Positions 34,471-46,300 of a stretch of 64,000 bases of DNA are shown piece by piece. Source of the DNA: Trichuris trichiura. Lineage: Eukaryota > Nematoda > Enoplea > Trichinellida > Trichuridae. The notes beneath the pieces were generated by a model, which was given only the letters and a program-made list of their open reading frames with translations, made no database searches and was not told the origin of the DNA. Location of the stretch: contig JBAJFE010000041.1 of NCBI GenBank assembly GCA_037903355.1, positions 124,001 to 188,000 of the forward strand. Direction: 5' to 3'. The translations under genes and the position numbers were made by a program. How positions within the stretch are numbered: the first letter of the stretch is position 1; every line of letters begins with the position of its first letter.

Positions 34471-37123
34471 TCGTTTAAAACGCTAAAGCAAATGGAAGAT
34501 GGTTAATGGCGACGGAAGCAAACCGACCTAAGCGCCTTCCTGCCCTAAACATTAACCAGTCACGACGGTTCAACAACTCGGGTTGTGGAACCACGTCAGC
34601 CGGCTGCCGTACGATCTGCGAACAATACCCTAAGCGTTGGCTTTCACTTAACGCACGTCAAAGTAGCTGGTTTGTTGTTTTGAGGGATTATTGTAAAGCG
34701 AAGGGCTACAGAACAACAGCTTACCGCAAAGCTAGATCAAGTAAGTTAAAAAGAAACGGTAACTTCGGACGCAAGTTACTCGGTGCTTTCGGGGCGAAGT
34801 CAGCCTTGCCAGTAAAAACAGCAAAGCAACTAAATACTTCTCCGCGCGCACCATCACAACACGACACAGATACTGTACAGTAATTTATGCATTCCCTAAT
34901 AATACTTTAGTAGGTCTTAAGATGACAGCTTTCTCCTTATATAAGCGATGTACATAGAGCGGAATGGCACTGTACATTATTTCACTGTAGCATCTGCAAG
35001 TAGCAACATTTACCAGGCGCTAAAGCAGCAAGACGAAGACAAAGGAAACAACACGTAACGGAGACGACTACAGTATTATCTGTGTGGAGGTTGTTATCAA
35101 TGTAGAGCATTTTATTAATTTCTAAAGTGCTTTTTTCGTTTCGTTGTCGGTCCGGTATAATTTCTAAGCTTAAGTCGCATCGACTTGTTAAACGTTGAAG
35201 CAGCCCGTCTGACTGCGGATCATTTCGCATGTCGTTTCCCCTTGTGCTTCATTTTGACGCTACTTCATTTCGTTGAGCCTCAGTTCTTCGGTTAGGTAGG
35301 TACGAAATGCACATAGCTCTCGTTTGAGCATTGAGCTTCCACTAAACGTCGAGGATTTCATGAGCGATAAAGGCGAAGCTCGCCAACTGCCACCTGCCGA
35401 AATTCTGGAAACTTTTTACGCCAACGTAGCCAATGTAGTCTATTATAAATGAATGACCAGTAGGTTTTTTTCTAATATTAATTTTCAAAAGCTAGCGGTA
35501 ATGTTGTAAAAAATATTTAATTTCACAAATCAGCAAGCACAACGTTTAAGTCTACGGAGTCGGAAGGTTAGTAAAAATTGCTTTGGCAGCAATAGCGGTA
35601 AAACCCGCTACATATTACAACAGTAAAGCTGGCGGCATCCCTGTCCATCCGCCCCGACTGCATCCTTCATCTGGACTAGTGCCAGTGCTTTTCCAACAAC
35701 TGTAACCTGTGAAATTAAGTTTCCTATTTCTACAACCGAAGAATTTTACGTTTAGCCGTTTTGGAAGGGAATTTCGAGTTGTTGTCGACTTTGCACCCAT
35801 CGTTAAAAAAATGCAGGTACACTGCTTGAAAGGATGCTGGATATCGTGTCCTGCCTTTACTAGTGAGCTCGCCGGCTATCCTGCTCTGTTACCACGTAAG
35901 CCCAAGCCAAAATAAACCTCAGGTTTATGGGTAGGGTCGGGTAAGCACGGAAGAGGATGGCGAACAAACTTACAGTATGACGATAGTGCGTAAAACAAAC
36001 GAGATCTCCATCCTGTTTTATACGTTCCGCTGTTCTCGTAGAAGAAAACGGTCTTAACTAATATTCCTTGAAAAACATTTAACTTTCCTGCTCTTGGTTA
36101 ACCATATAAAGTTATTATTTGTGATCAAAAGCCTACGTCGGTTTTTTGTGGTATTGCCTCAATGTTTTCCTTTCCAATATGCCAGCCTGTGCTGAAACGT
36201 CTGAGCATTAATTCCACAATAGCAATTCCCATGATTTTGTATGCAAGAAGTCCTGTAAAATTGTATACATGGCGTAAATGCATAGGTTGTTTTGTAACGT
36301 AGCAGTATGCACGTCACCATCCCAAATCTCTGTTTTTCAAATTCGTCATTTGTTGAAGTTTTCAGAATGTCCTTTAAAGGAGATGGGCATTTTCATGCGG
36401 TTTCTCAGTCAAAGCTTTTGCCGCCCCCGCGGGTGTCCGTTATTAAACTGCACAAGTGCCCTAACAGCAAAAATAGATGCCAGAATTGTTAAAGAAAGTA
36501 CAAGACAACTTTTCATTCGTTTCAAAGCCGTTTCATCGTCGGCGACACTACAGACTTCCCCCACTTCGCTGACGACGGAACAAGAGCAATTCCGAAACGA
36601 ACGATAAGATCTTCCAAGATTTGTCCACTGTTTGCTGGTAGACAACTTGCTTGATACAACTACAGGCATGCGCGATGCGGGGAAAAGCCCTGAACCAAGA
36701 GTTGCACGAAAATTTTCATTCTTAAAAACATTATTTTTTTAAAAAATTATTATCATTTTACAATTAATTTGAGAAAGAAAAATAAATCTTGGACTCGCTA
36801 ATATATTTTGTTGAAGGCCTTTATGTGTGTGGATACCTGCTGCGTCAGCTTAAACCTGAACATCAATTGTCTTATTGTACGCCGTGTCACGATGCGGATT
36901 TATTTTGCTCAGTAAAGACGTGTTGCGCGGTAGAATCTTTCATTCTGCATGTTTTTGCCATTTCTGACTATTTTTTTATTATTAAAATCTTATTTCTTCG
37001 ACCGATAAGGCAGCGGTTAGTCTACATTGCGGAAGAATTATTCCTCGTTAAACTACTGCTAGCGGAATAGCCCTAGTTGTTCGCTGAGGTTATTAAATAT
37101 GTGCGGTTGATTTTCAGCACGCA
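34471..37123. other. Intergenic between USP8 and RPL4
   Basis: I support no gene here. Open frames at 34506-34883 (+, basic, starts 35 bases from the USP8 start), 34982-35230 (-) and 35709-35915 (+) have no family signature. At 36409-36516 (-) a 35-residue frame looks like a signal peptide and is listed separately. Confidence 0.4.
36409..36516 (-). CDS. Possible small secreted peptide or first exon of a secreted protein
   Basis: The frame from the ATG ending at 36516 gives MKSCLVLSLTILASIFAVRA followed by a short basic tail ending HPRGRQKL. The first 20 residues have the charge, hydrophobic core and small residues of a signal peptide. There is no known family, and I see no obvious donor that would extend it. 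The ATG is internal to a longer frame starting at 36669, so this may be chance. Confidence 0.2.
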   Translation of the reverse strand: MKSCLVLSLTILASIFAVRALVQFNNGHPRGRQKL

Positions 37124-38780
37124 ATGGCTCGCCCCTTAGTTTCCGTTTATGATGACAAAGGTATGGTGACAAGTTCGACCATCAAAATGCCTGCAGTTTT
37201 CACCGTGCCCCTCCGTTCCGATCTGGTACGCTTTGTTCACACGGTTATGCGATTGAATCGAAGACATCCATATGCCGTATCGAAGGATGCCGGCAAGTGT
37301 TTTTTCATTCTCTGACCACTGAGTCGAACGAAAGTTTATCGGTCTTGTTTACAAAATAACAATCATTCGAATCCTTGTGTTCCTTTGTGTTGTACTTGGT
37401 CGTTTCTGTTAAGATCGATTATCTCGCTTGTAGGGCATCAAACGTCAGCTCAATCTTGGGGAACAGGTCGCGCGGTAGCTCGTATTCCTCGAGTTAGAGG
37501 AGGTGGCACGCACCGTAGTGGTCAAGCTGCTTTTGGCAACATGTGTCGAGGTGGTCGAATGTTTGCGCCTACGTCTGTAATGCGTCGTTGGCATAGAAGA
37601 GTTAGTGTCAACCAAAGAAGATATGCTATATGTGCAGCAATTGCGGCAACTGGTGTTCCTCCTTTGGTATTTGCCCGAGGTAGACGAACTTTTGCAACCT
37701 TTCAAAGTCTCTTACCATATCTGCGTAGGGCATATCATTGACAAAATCCCCGAATTGCCTATGGTTGTGAACGACAAGATCGAAGGTTACAAGAAGACTC
37801 GTGAAGCTGTTACATTTCTGAAAAACTTAGCCGCTTGGGAAGACATCGAAAAGGTAAGCTTTCGTAGCAAAGTTTCAGCTTCCTAATCCTTACGCGAACC
37901 CCTTCCCTTTAAGGTATACAAGAGCGAACGTAAAAGAGCGGGAAAAGGTAAAATGAGAAATCGTCGATTCAAAAGGAAGAAGGGACCTTTGATAATATAC
38001 AATCAGGACAATGGAATCCGAAGAGCCTTCCGCAACATCCCGGGTATGGTTCCAATGGTGAAACCGTTTGATGATGCGCTGAGAGGTCGAGTTTTTTTAG
38101 GCATTGAATTTCTTCAAGTGGAAAAGATGAACCTATTGAAACTGGCACCGGGTGGTCACATGGGTCGATTCTGCATTTGGACAGAAAGCGCTTTTCGTAA
38201 ACTTGACACCATATACGGCACATGGAAGAAACCTTCCGAAGTGAAGAAGAACTGGCAGTAAAACCAACTTGCTTCTCCTGCTTAAGCTTCTTGTCACTAA
38301 CTGTATCTATCACTTTAAGGTTACCTATGCCCAAGATGAAATACGTTGATTTCACTCGCTTAATTCGAAGCGAGGAGATTCAAAAAGTCCTAAGACCGAG
38401 AATGTACGTCGTTTTCTTAATGCGCACTGTACGTGTTACTCCCTTTAATGAACTTTTAGGAAACCGCGCCGCGCGAGAAGAAAGAGGAAGGATCCGCTGA
38501 AATGCTTTGCCCTTATGCGCCAACTTAACCCGTACGCTACCGTCGTAAAACGGTCTGCCATACTTCTACAAAAGGCTCGAGAGCTAGCAAGACAGAAGGT
38601 GATTGAGGGCGAAAGAAAAACGGCAAAAATTCCGGCAAATGTTAAAAAGCGTGCCAGGCTTGGTAAGGGTAAAGTAAGTAGCATTTGGTAGTTTGGCAGA
38701 GGTACAAATCATAATCGGCTTCCGTTTAGCGCGTTGCCAAGAAGGCGCCTAAGAAAACTGAAAAAGAGCAGAAAAAGTGA
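37124..38780 (+). CDS. RPL4: 60S ribosomal protein L4 (uL4)
   Basis: The exons are 37124-37292, 37434-37679, 37729-37853, 37914-38043, 38101-38257, 38320-38403, 38460-38673 and 38730-38780, all in consistent phase, giving about 391 residues. Landmarks are [67 protein letters not shown], the RNA-binding loop [48 protein letters not shown], and a lysine-rich C-terminus. This is a core structural protein of the large subunit lining the exit tunnel. Intron 1 uses a GC donor. An acceptor, gattttcag, lies six bases before the ATG, as expected for spliced-leader addition. AATAAA occurs near 38820. Confidence 0.97.
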
Positions 38781-39907
38781 ACATCGACCTGTTCTGTTTA
38801 ACCATTGCAAAAGTGAATGAAATAAACATATGCCCATCCTGTTTGCTTGTATTTGTCTCTCTGTTCTTAGATATTCAAATTTTGTGCGAATTTAAGGAGA
38901 TTGAAAAACTAAAGGTCGTAACGTTAATTTAACTTTTCTTTTTTGTGACTGTCAGGCTATGTAAGAAAGTATACTGTAGAAATCATTTCTAAAAGTGCAA
39001 TAGCCGCGCGTTGTCTAAGCTGTAATATCCACTGCTTGTCATTTTTTCAAAGACGGCTACATGTGCTCCTCGACCCGTCTGTAGTTCATATTATAGTAAT
39101 AACCTGAGCATCCACACGAAATTCAAAACTTTCGCGATTCGTATAGCGTAACAGCCTATTTATTACACTGTGAGGCTTGCAGCCACGAAATAAGAACTTG
39201 AAAAAAAAGTCGACAGAAGCGGACCTGTTCCAAAATTTTCCTTTTTCCTCCGATACGACCGGGGCGGTGCTCATGCTAGTGTCAAACGGTTTTTTCTTGC
39301 TTGACGTGGAAACATGCTCTTGTCCTGGCATTCTGAGACGTAAATAAAATGAGTCGTCGCTTAGCGCCCATAGAACAGTTCGTTTTTAAAGTTCCAATTT
39401 AATTTTTTGGCTCTGTTTCATTCAATGTCCTGTGAGTGCTGTAGACTAGATTAAAAGCAAACTCTGTTCGTCCTGGCAACCACACGTAGTCTAAGCTTAA
39501 GCCTAACATGAACGCTTGCTTTAATCTAGGCGATTTACGGTTACATGGATTAACAGGACCTGATTTTAGTTTAGCATACGGTAATCAGCGCCTGTCAAAA
39601 GGAAAAGACCCAAGTTTTTTTACGGGAAACAACTTTGTCACAAATATTGCGAAAGAACGGGCAGAACTTGCGTTGCCAGTTTTGATACGAATATTGACGA
39701 AAAAAGTCATTTGTTGTGCGGAAAACAGGCACATGCTAAAAGTTTTGATGAGGAATTAAGGGTAAACTTTTTAGCAAACAATGAAAGTGTATATATCGGC
39801 TGTATGCATTTAGGTTACGGCGCACATTTTATGTAACTGTTTGACGCGGTTGCGGTTTGACGCAAAGTTTAATTTCTGGAGCTGTGAAAAGCGTAGTCTA
39901 TCTAGCA
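38781..39907. other. Intergenic, 3' flank of RPL4
   Basis: The frame at 39086-39331 (-), 81 residues starting MPGQEHVSTSSKKK, has no recognised family, and I do not call it. Otherwise I see nothing. Confidence 0.4.
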
Positions 39908-40539
39908 CAGTGATTCCCAACCTTTTCTGCGCCAGGGCCCCCTTTCGAGATGCACATCTCCTCAGGGCCCCCTCCCGTTCTTGCGTGATTGTGTTCTTCT
40001 CTTTTCTCGCCCTAGGTTCTTTCGCGTTTATTAGAGTACCTGTGACACGCAGTTTACCGAAGATTTCAACAATGAATTTGCTGTTGTCTTTTCGATCTGG
40101 TGAAAACCGGACAACGAACTTTTAATCTGCATTTTAAAACTCTTCAATTTAAAAGTTCGATTTTTGCACTGGTCTGTGCCATATGGAAAAGGCAGTAACG
40201 AATCTAAATCTAATTCTTGACACGTGTGCAGTGTTTTTCAGTCGCGTGGTCTAAGTATTTCAGACGACCTGTAACTGCTCTTCTTTGCCGAGTGAACGAA
40301 CGTAGGTCAAAAAGGTTCCTTAGTCATATGGAATTGGTCGAAACTTCTTCCACGCTCAGCTGCCAAACTTTCGTCTTGAAAATGGGTTTGTGTGACAAAA
40401 GTTTCTTGTTAAGATTTATTGGATTTGTAGTCAAGATTTGCAAAGACTACCTCACATGAAGATGGAACGTCTTTATACGGTCTAGCAGTTTTATCATAAG
40501 AAAAAGAGTCGTTTATTCCCATTGTAAGTCAAAGAAGGT

Positions 40540-40720
40540 AAGAGCATACAAACGATAGGACCTTTCGGAACTCAACTGGTTCCGTCGTCAGCAACAGGGT
40601 ACAAGGCCTGTCGCTAACGATGAAACTAGATAAGTGCTCCCTTTCGCCCTGGGCTTGTGTCCTATCGCTGACGACGGATCCAGTTGGGTTGTGAAAGCCC
40701 TAATCGTTTGGGTACTGCTG
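40540..40720. repeat. Inverted repeat with paired hammerhead-like cores (second family)
   Basis: Arms of about 50 bp face each other. The left arm holds, on minus, CTGACGA (40585-40591), a GGAAC/GTTCC stem with loop CAGTTGA, then GAAA (40563-40566) and GGTCCTA. The right arm holds, on plus, CTGACGA (40668-40674), an imperfect stem, then GAAA (40693-40696). The layout equals that of the first family but the sequence differs. It is embedded in the hAT element. Confidence 0.65.
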
Positions 40721-40977
40721 CGTTCTTTTCTCTTGTGACTAACTGGCACTTAACGCTTCAGTCGCAGTGTATGAAAATGGTTTGTTAGAAACTTCAACGC
40801 GCTTTTACCGCACACGGTCAAATTCTACGTCTGTTTTTTGTTGTACTTGTCGCCTTGTTAACAACAACAGTATTATGTCTTGATCATGCTGGACGTCGGT
40901 TCTCCGAACTCCGTATTATTGCATTCAAGTTTACTATTTGACTTTAACAAGTAGCAAAAGTTGGCTATGTTGGCAAA

Positions 40978-41361
40978 TCAGTGTGGTGGCTGAAGCTGGT
41001 GCCCTAATACCAATTTTTCCACATCAGGTTCAATATTCGTTAGCAGCAATCTTAAGTCTCCACGCTGCGCTATTTTTAGCCTGTTTCTTTTCTTAACCAA
41101 AAGATCTGTTGCGGCACTGAACCCACGTTCAACCAAATAAGAAGAAGGAAACGGCACGAGGTACTTTTTAACGATCTTCCATAATTCAGGGTAAAGTGTC
41201 GCAATTTGATGCTGCAACCAGAAATGACTGTAGCTACTCTTAAACTTAGCCTTCAGTTCTTCATTGGCTTGCAACTCAATCAGCTCTTCTTGCAAAAATG
41301 TCTCTGCTTCGTTAGCGTTTGAATATGGATCCAAAATCCGGGCTGGTATTCTCATTTTCAC
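40978..41361 (-). pseudogene. hAT transposase, C-terminal dimerisation domain fragment
   Basis: The frame ends with YLVERGFSAATDLLVKKRNR and GDLRLLLTNIEPDVEKL. These are the conserved blocks of the C-terminal hAT dimerisation domain, close to ZBED5/FAM200-type (Buster-like) transposases. The zinc finger and most of the catalytic core are missing, because only 77 bases separate the start of the frame from the element's end. Confidence 0.88.
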
Positions 41362-41444
41362 AACCGGGGACCCCCAAAGGCCCCCTTAGCATTCAGGACC
41401 CCCTTGGACTCCCCCAGGGCCCCCGTTGGGAATGACTGTTTCAG

Positions 41445-41926
41445 TCTATACTAGCCGAAGCGGGACTGAGCCCAGAAGACGACGTAGAGGAGGAAGTGAA
41501 AATGAGACGGAAATGGTACAGAAGCTGAAGGAAGAGGACGTCGGGCGCGTGTTAGCGCAGCTGAAGTGTTTTGCTGCTGAAAAATGTCCAAAGATGCTGA
41601 GCGCGGTAGCTATCGCGGAGACCGCCATTGGTGCTTGTGTTTGCAGTAAGAAGAAGCACCAGACTAGAATTGTCACCTTCTTCAGCAAGCATTGTAGCCC
41701 CTAAAAAGCTTATACATGATTCTACAGTGTTATTTTTCTGCATCTCACCGTTTAATAGACCTCCAATTGATGCTCTGCAATAGAATAAAACGCATACAGA
41801 TGCTAATCTGTTCAGCCGAGCCAGTTATACCCACAGTTCCGATATATTGACCACCTCCTATGTTGACCAGTTTTCTCCGGTCCCTTGGGTGGTCAACTTA
41901 CGGAGGTTCTACTGTATTTATTTGAG
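41445..41926 (+). mobile_element. 3' fragment of another Tigger-type transposon
   Basis: Just right of the hAT element is a frame remnant ending KKKHQTRIVTFFSKHCSP and a stop near 41703, like the QxxIxxFF tail of Tigger transposases. It is followed at about 41850-41922 by the terminal hairpin-like sequence gaccacctcctatgttgacc ... ggaggttctactg before TA. I did not find the 5' end. The hAT element may have inserted into this copy. Confidence 0.65.
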
Positions 41927-42322
41927 GTTAGCATACTTTGCGGAATGCCCAGTCAGCGCAAAATTTTTACGTTCAAATCAAATGGCCTAAATCAATGCAT
42001 TATTTTGCGTATCCATGCATTGCTTAAGCGGACAAAAAATAACCAACAAATGGCTTGTATTGTAAATGATTCGACTGATCCGCGTAGCGAAGTTTCGTGA
42101 GGTTGAAAGTTCCGTTACCAAAAGCAGTGTTATTCGTACCTGCGCATCACCGTAGCCAAAATTCCTCTTGCAAGCGAGTTATTCGCAAATTTGGTGGCCA
42201 AATAGCTGACCTCGGTTGGCAGCTGGTGGTTTTGATGGTTTTGCGTAGCTACAACGGCAGCTTGCAAGGGGATATTTTTTCCGACGGTGACTCAAACCCG
42301 TTCAGCAACCAAGCTGCGTTGT
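41927..42322. other. Upstream region of the LysM gene
   Basis: I see no separate feature. Overlapping frames at 41885-42504 share sequence with the LysM exon in other frames. Confidence 0.35.
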
Positions 42323-43366
42323 ATGCCAACTTCTATTCGTACTTCTATGTCGGAAGACGAGACAACATTCCTTTGTGGCCTCAAGCGGATTCCCCGCTAT
42401 GGAACAACGTCCGGTTCAATGAATCAACACATTGCCAAGTTAATTCGCTATCGGGTCCGTCCTTGCGACACCTTGCCTGGCATAGCTTTGAAGTTCGACA
42501 GTAACGTAAGTTTATTGGTCATTTAAAAGCGTAACAGTCACAAATTTTCTCACAACATAGCCCGGCCTTTTTTTAGCAAACGTTGCTTTGATTAGGTTGG
42601 GTTTTGTTCCTTAGTTTGTCTCCACCATGAAGCATTAATCTTGCGAAAAAGTTTGACTGAAAGCCCATTCTTTGTTTGAACCCAAAGTCATTGTAGCTCC
42701 GATAGTGCCGTCCTAAGTTGTTACTTTCATTTTTTCACCATTTCTCTTATTCAACTGAAGCTTTGCTAAGATCTCGTTTCTCTTCCGCTTCGTTCCTTGC
42801 TTTGTGAAATGTTGTCCAACTAAGTTCGTTAGCATCTGTTGTCTGCAAAGAACGCTATGTCTGCCTGCAGGCCGAAATGTACTTGTTCTTGAGCATCAAA
42901 TCCGATAAGGGGTGTTCCAACCGTATGATTTTCCAAAGTTGAATTTGCATGACGTTTCCGCTTTAGCGAAATTTCAACCTTTTCACGCTGGTAATTCCGT
43001 GAGAGTGCAAAAATGGTTCTTCTTTACTTCTTTAGCTTTCAAGTATCCCTTTTTCAGGTTTGCGAAATCAAACGCCTGAATAAACTGTGGTCTCACGAAA
43101 GCCTTGCGCTCTGCGACACTCTTCTCATTCCTTTGTACAAAGAATTCGTTAGCCAAAATGCTGCTAACATTCCCGACCAGGACGTCACAGGTTTGTCCGA
43201 CGATGAAAGAAAGCGACCGGTTGGCCAAGCGCGGCTGAACCGGAACGAATGCAGTGAGGAACTTTCGGCCCAACATTTTTTCAATCGCATAGACAACTCC
43301 ATAAAGCGCAGTTCGGCAGATCTAATACGCTTGGAAAGTCACTCAACGTACGAGCGTCTCCATTGA
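42323..43366 (+). CDS. LYSMD2: LysM domain protein of the LYSMD1/2 type
   Basis: Two exons, 42323-42505 and 43058-43366, join in phase 0 through a 552-base GT-AG intron and give about 163 residues. The LysM domain (residues about 40-90) spans the intron: YRVRPCDTLPGIALKFDSN then VCEIKRLNKLW and LALCDTLLIPLY. The C-terminal motif AQHFFNRIDNSIKRSSADL matches the conserved FLxRxDxxIxxS helix of LYSMD1 and LYSMD2. The product is a small, probably cytosolic protein of uncertain function. The ATG at 42323 is chosen as the first in frame. MSEDET at 42347 or a later one is also possible. Confidence 0.88.
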
Positions 43367-46300
43367 CTTACAGTAATGATTTAATATTCATAATATTTAG
43401 GGTGCACGCAATGGAGCCTACTAAGCACGAGCAGTCGATGTTCAAAGGGAAGTTGAATCGAATGCACCTTGAACAGTAGAAAGCTTTAAGTCCAACAAAC
43501 TGCGTCGGTTTGCTTTTCTACTTAACGCATTTTGTTTCCCAATGAACTCAGTTGAATATTATCTTACTGTTTTCGGCTTTGCGATGCATGCAAGTTTGAA
43601 AATAAGTTTATTTGTTGCGCGTGAAAGCAAGAGATCAGTGCCTTTTGTAATGGAGCAACTTTTTCCGAATACTTCTTCTTTCCAAGCGGGTTTTACGGTT
43701 CGCCTAATGCTTTGTAATGGAGAGAGTTGCAGCGCCGAGCCTTTCCGCCATTTCAGTTCGAAGAGAATTGATTCTTACGTAGGCTATCAGCAGTTTCGAG
43801 CAAAAGCGCGCAACACTTTTCTAAGGCGCATTAGGCAAATTTTTAACTCTTTTTTAGATTAGCATTTTCGAGCTGCACTTGCGAAGCTGACGAACGTCTG
43901 CATGCTTCGAGTAAGTTCCTTGAGCAAAATCCGCTCGTTGAAATGAGTATAAAGCCGAGCCGAGTTACGTTTGACAAAAATTCCAATTTTCTACAGGCAG
44001 GCCAATGCCTTTGCTTAGGCTAGAGAAAGTTTCCCGCCTCGCTTGAAACTTGTAAGTAGGAAAGTCCATGTTTTGACAATATTTTCGAAAACAAGCACCG
44101 ATTGCTTTATGCAAATTATTTTAAGCTTAAGCTGAGCAGAACTTTTAAAAATTCCCCATTGAAGTTTTGCGCGCTTGTTGAGTGTTCATCTTCCTTTTCG
44201 AAAAGGTCATTACCACTGGAGGCCATCCGCTTAGCTTTTGAACAGCCTACAGTCTTCGCTGACGTCATAGGGGTTGTTTCAAATGGTTGGACTTCCTTGA
44301 TTGATAGAGAAATGAATTGAGGCAATGAATTTTTTTTCTCCACCTCCTCCTCCTCCTCCAGTGGGTTCCTTCGCGGGTGAACCTTTAGCTGCTGCTGGCT
44401 GGCTGGCTTTTCGCTTAGTTAAGCATGTCGAACGCCACTTTGCGTTATACGGAACTTAAAGATGCGTAGGGCGGTTTACTTTTTGAAATATTTAAATGCC
44501 AATGAGTCCCGTAAGGTCCAAAGACGCGACAGGACAGCAGTTGCTTGGTAAAGGTTTCTGTTTATCAAATTTGCCCATTTTTCGCCTTCCCGCCAGGGCG
44601 TGGGCCCATTTTCTTCCAATTCCTTTGACTCAAAGAGCCCCATTGCACACTCTTTATTTGCATAGCTTAAAAGTGGGACCTTCATTAATCTTCTTTGTTG
44701 TTCAACTGCGTCTAGCGTGATGTAGCTAACGTATTCGTATTTCGCTGGCCGAATACCCATTCGGCTAGTTTGCTTAGGGCTGTCTTTTGCCCGGGTCGCA
44801 GCAAAAATGTTGAAATAATTCGTGCACGCCGTAACGAGCTGGTTGGAATTGAGAATGTCAACTTAAATGCGTTGCCGCGCTTTTCCAGTTTTTCCATCCC
44901 GCAGACGCGCATCGCATCGGCCTGACGTCACCATTTTAATATTAAAACTTTCAAGTAGGGCTTCCCCAGTAAGCCTATGATATGAAATAAAAGTTGCTAC
45001 TAGGAAGAGCGTGTTTCCGGAAGAAGTCGTTTTGCCTTGCAGAGCAAAGTTGCCACGTTTCTAGGTGGCTCGTTGATTTTCCATGCGTCATCTCGGCTAA
45101 CCTTTACCAGTCTATTTTTTCAATTTGACTTCAACTTCTTAGTACCTGAATGTCTTTGATCAAGGTTCCAACAACGTTAGCGACAGTCTACGCATTTAGC
45201 ATTGGTTTTGCCCACGACTTATAGCTGGTCAAATTAGGCAGTTATCAATATTGGCTGAGCGCCTATCACTAGTGATAAATGAAATTAAACTTCGATAGGC
45301 AAATTATTGATATTTTAAGCTATGGTCGATATTGACAATATCCGCTTGCAGGGAGAAGTCGGTGAATCGCCTGTTAGCACCTAAAAGAAGGTTGGCTTTG
45401 TAAGCGGAAGTTGGATTCAACCTGCGTAAAAACAATGTAAGACTTTGCGTTAGCGGTCTTTGGTTTACGTTTTTGAATTTGAATCCGTTGGCTGAGCGCG
45501 ACAGGAACAACCGGAGAATGAATAGTTGCCGCTTGCGCTCATTGTTAACGTCGAAGCTTGACAAATGGAACTTTGCCTGGTCGGATCCCGGCGAAGGCGA
45601 TTTTGAAACTTTTTGCTCCAAAATATACTGCTCTCCTGCATGATGGAGCGGCGGAGACTTTTGCACAGGAGCAATTTGAAAAGTTGAGCGCGCACACTTC
45701 TAGCCCGTTGGTACGCCGGTCGAAACTTTTAGACAGAAGAAGACGGCAAGGCGAGATTGATTAATGTGCACAGGTTGGATGTCGATTGATGCTCCTGTTT
45801 TTCACGGCACATGAACTTCGAACCAGATTTCGACTGCCTTTCTTAAGACAGCGGCACCATTTTGACGTCATCTCTCTCTCTCTTTCTTCTTTTGATCGTA
45901 TATTGGCACCTTTTCGTCTTTGGCAAAACGCGCGTGGACTTGACCAGGGCGGCGCGCACTTTTATTGCGGACCTTTCGTCTTTTGGCGAAAATTCATTCT
46001 TAATTTTGTATACCCTTGACAGCGCAGCCTGCCCGAAGGACCATTTCTAGACGAAGCAAATTGATTAACTTGCTGAGCGGAAGAGAAACTCGGCCGAGCG
46101 CGCGCGCACGCGCAGGTATGTTTGGCAAGTCAGACGCGGGCAACGTTACCGACCGCCCCGCGACGCGACATGGTTTTATGATTTCTAAATTATTAATGAG
46201 GAGCACTTGCCGTCCCGCGCGCCGGCATAGTGTCATTATTGCCAAGGCGACGACTAATCTTTCTTCTTAAAAAGGGGAACAATGCCTTTGTCCATGGTCA

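Larger units (their letters stand above)
39908..41438 (-). mobile_element. hAT transposon, internally deleted
   Basis: The ends are CAGTGATTCCCAACC at 39908 and the complement of CAGTCATTCCCAAC ending at 41438. Subterminal agggccccc runs lie on both sides, as in the short hAT element at 18653. No exact 8-bp target-site duplication is visible. The retained coding part is at the right-hand end on the minus strand. About 170 bp of a Penelope-like inverted repeat lies inside (40540-40720). Confidence 0.85.

Noticed and set aside
34506..34883. 125-residue basic open frame divergent from USP8
   Set aside because: It starts only 35 bases from the USP8 start on the other strand, has no family signature, and its composition looks like chance reading of intergenic DNA.
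38044..38100. Coding insertion in RPL4
   Set aside because: The sequence is open, but the family alignment and good GT...ttttttag sites show it is an intron.
39086..39331. 81-residue minus-strand frame starting MPGQEHVSTSS
   Set aside because: A plausible start, but no homology, no introns to test and no supporting signal.
44476..44760. 94-residue minus-strand frame
   Set aside because: Composition is protein-like, but no family pattern or splice context supports it.
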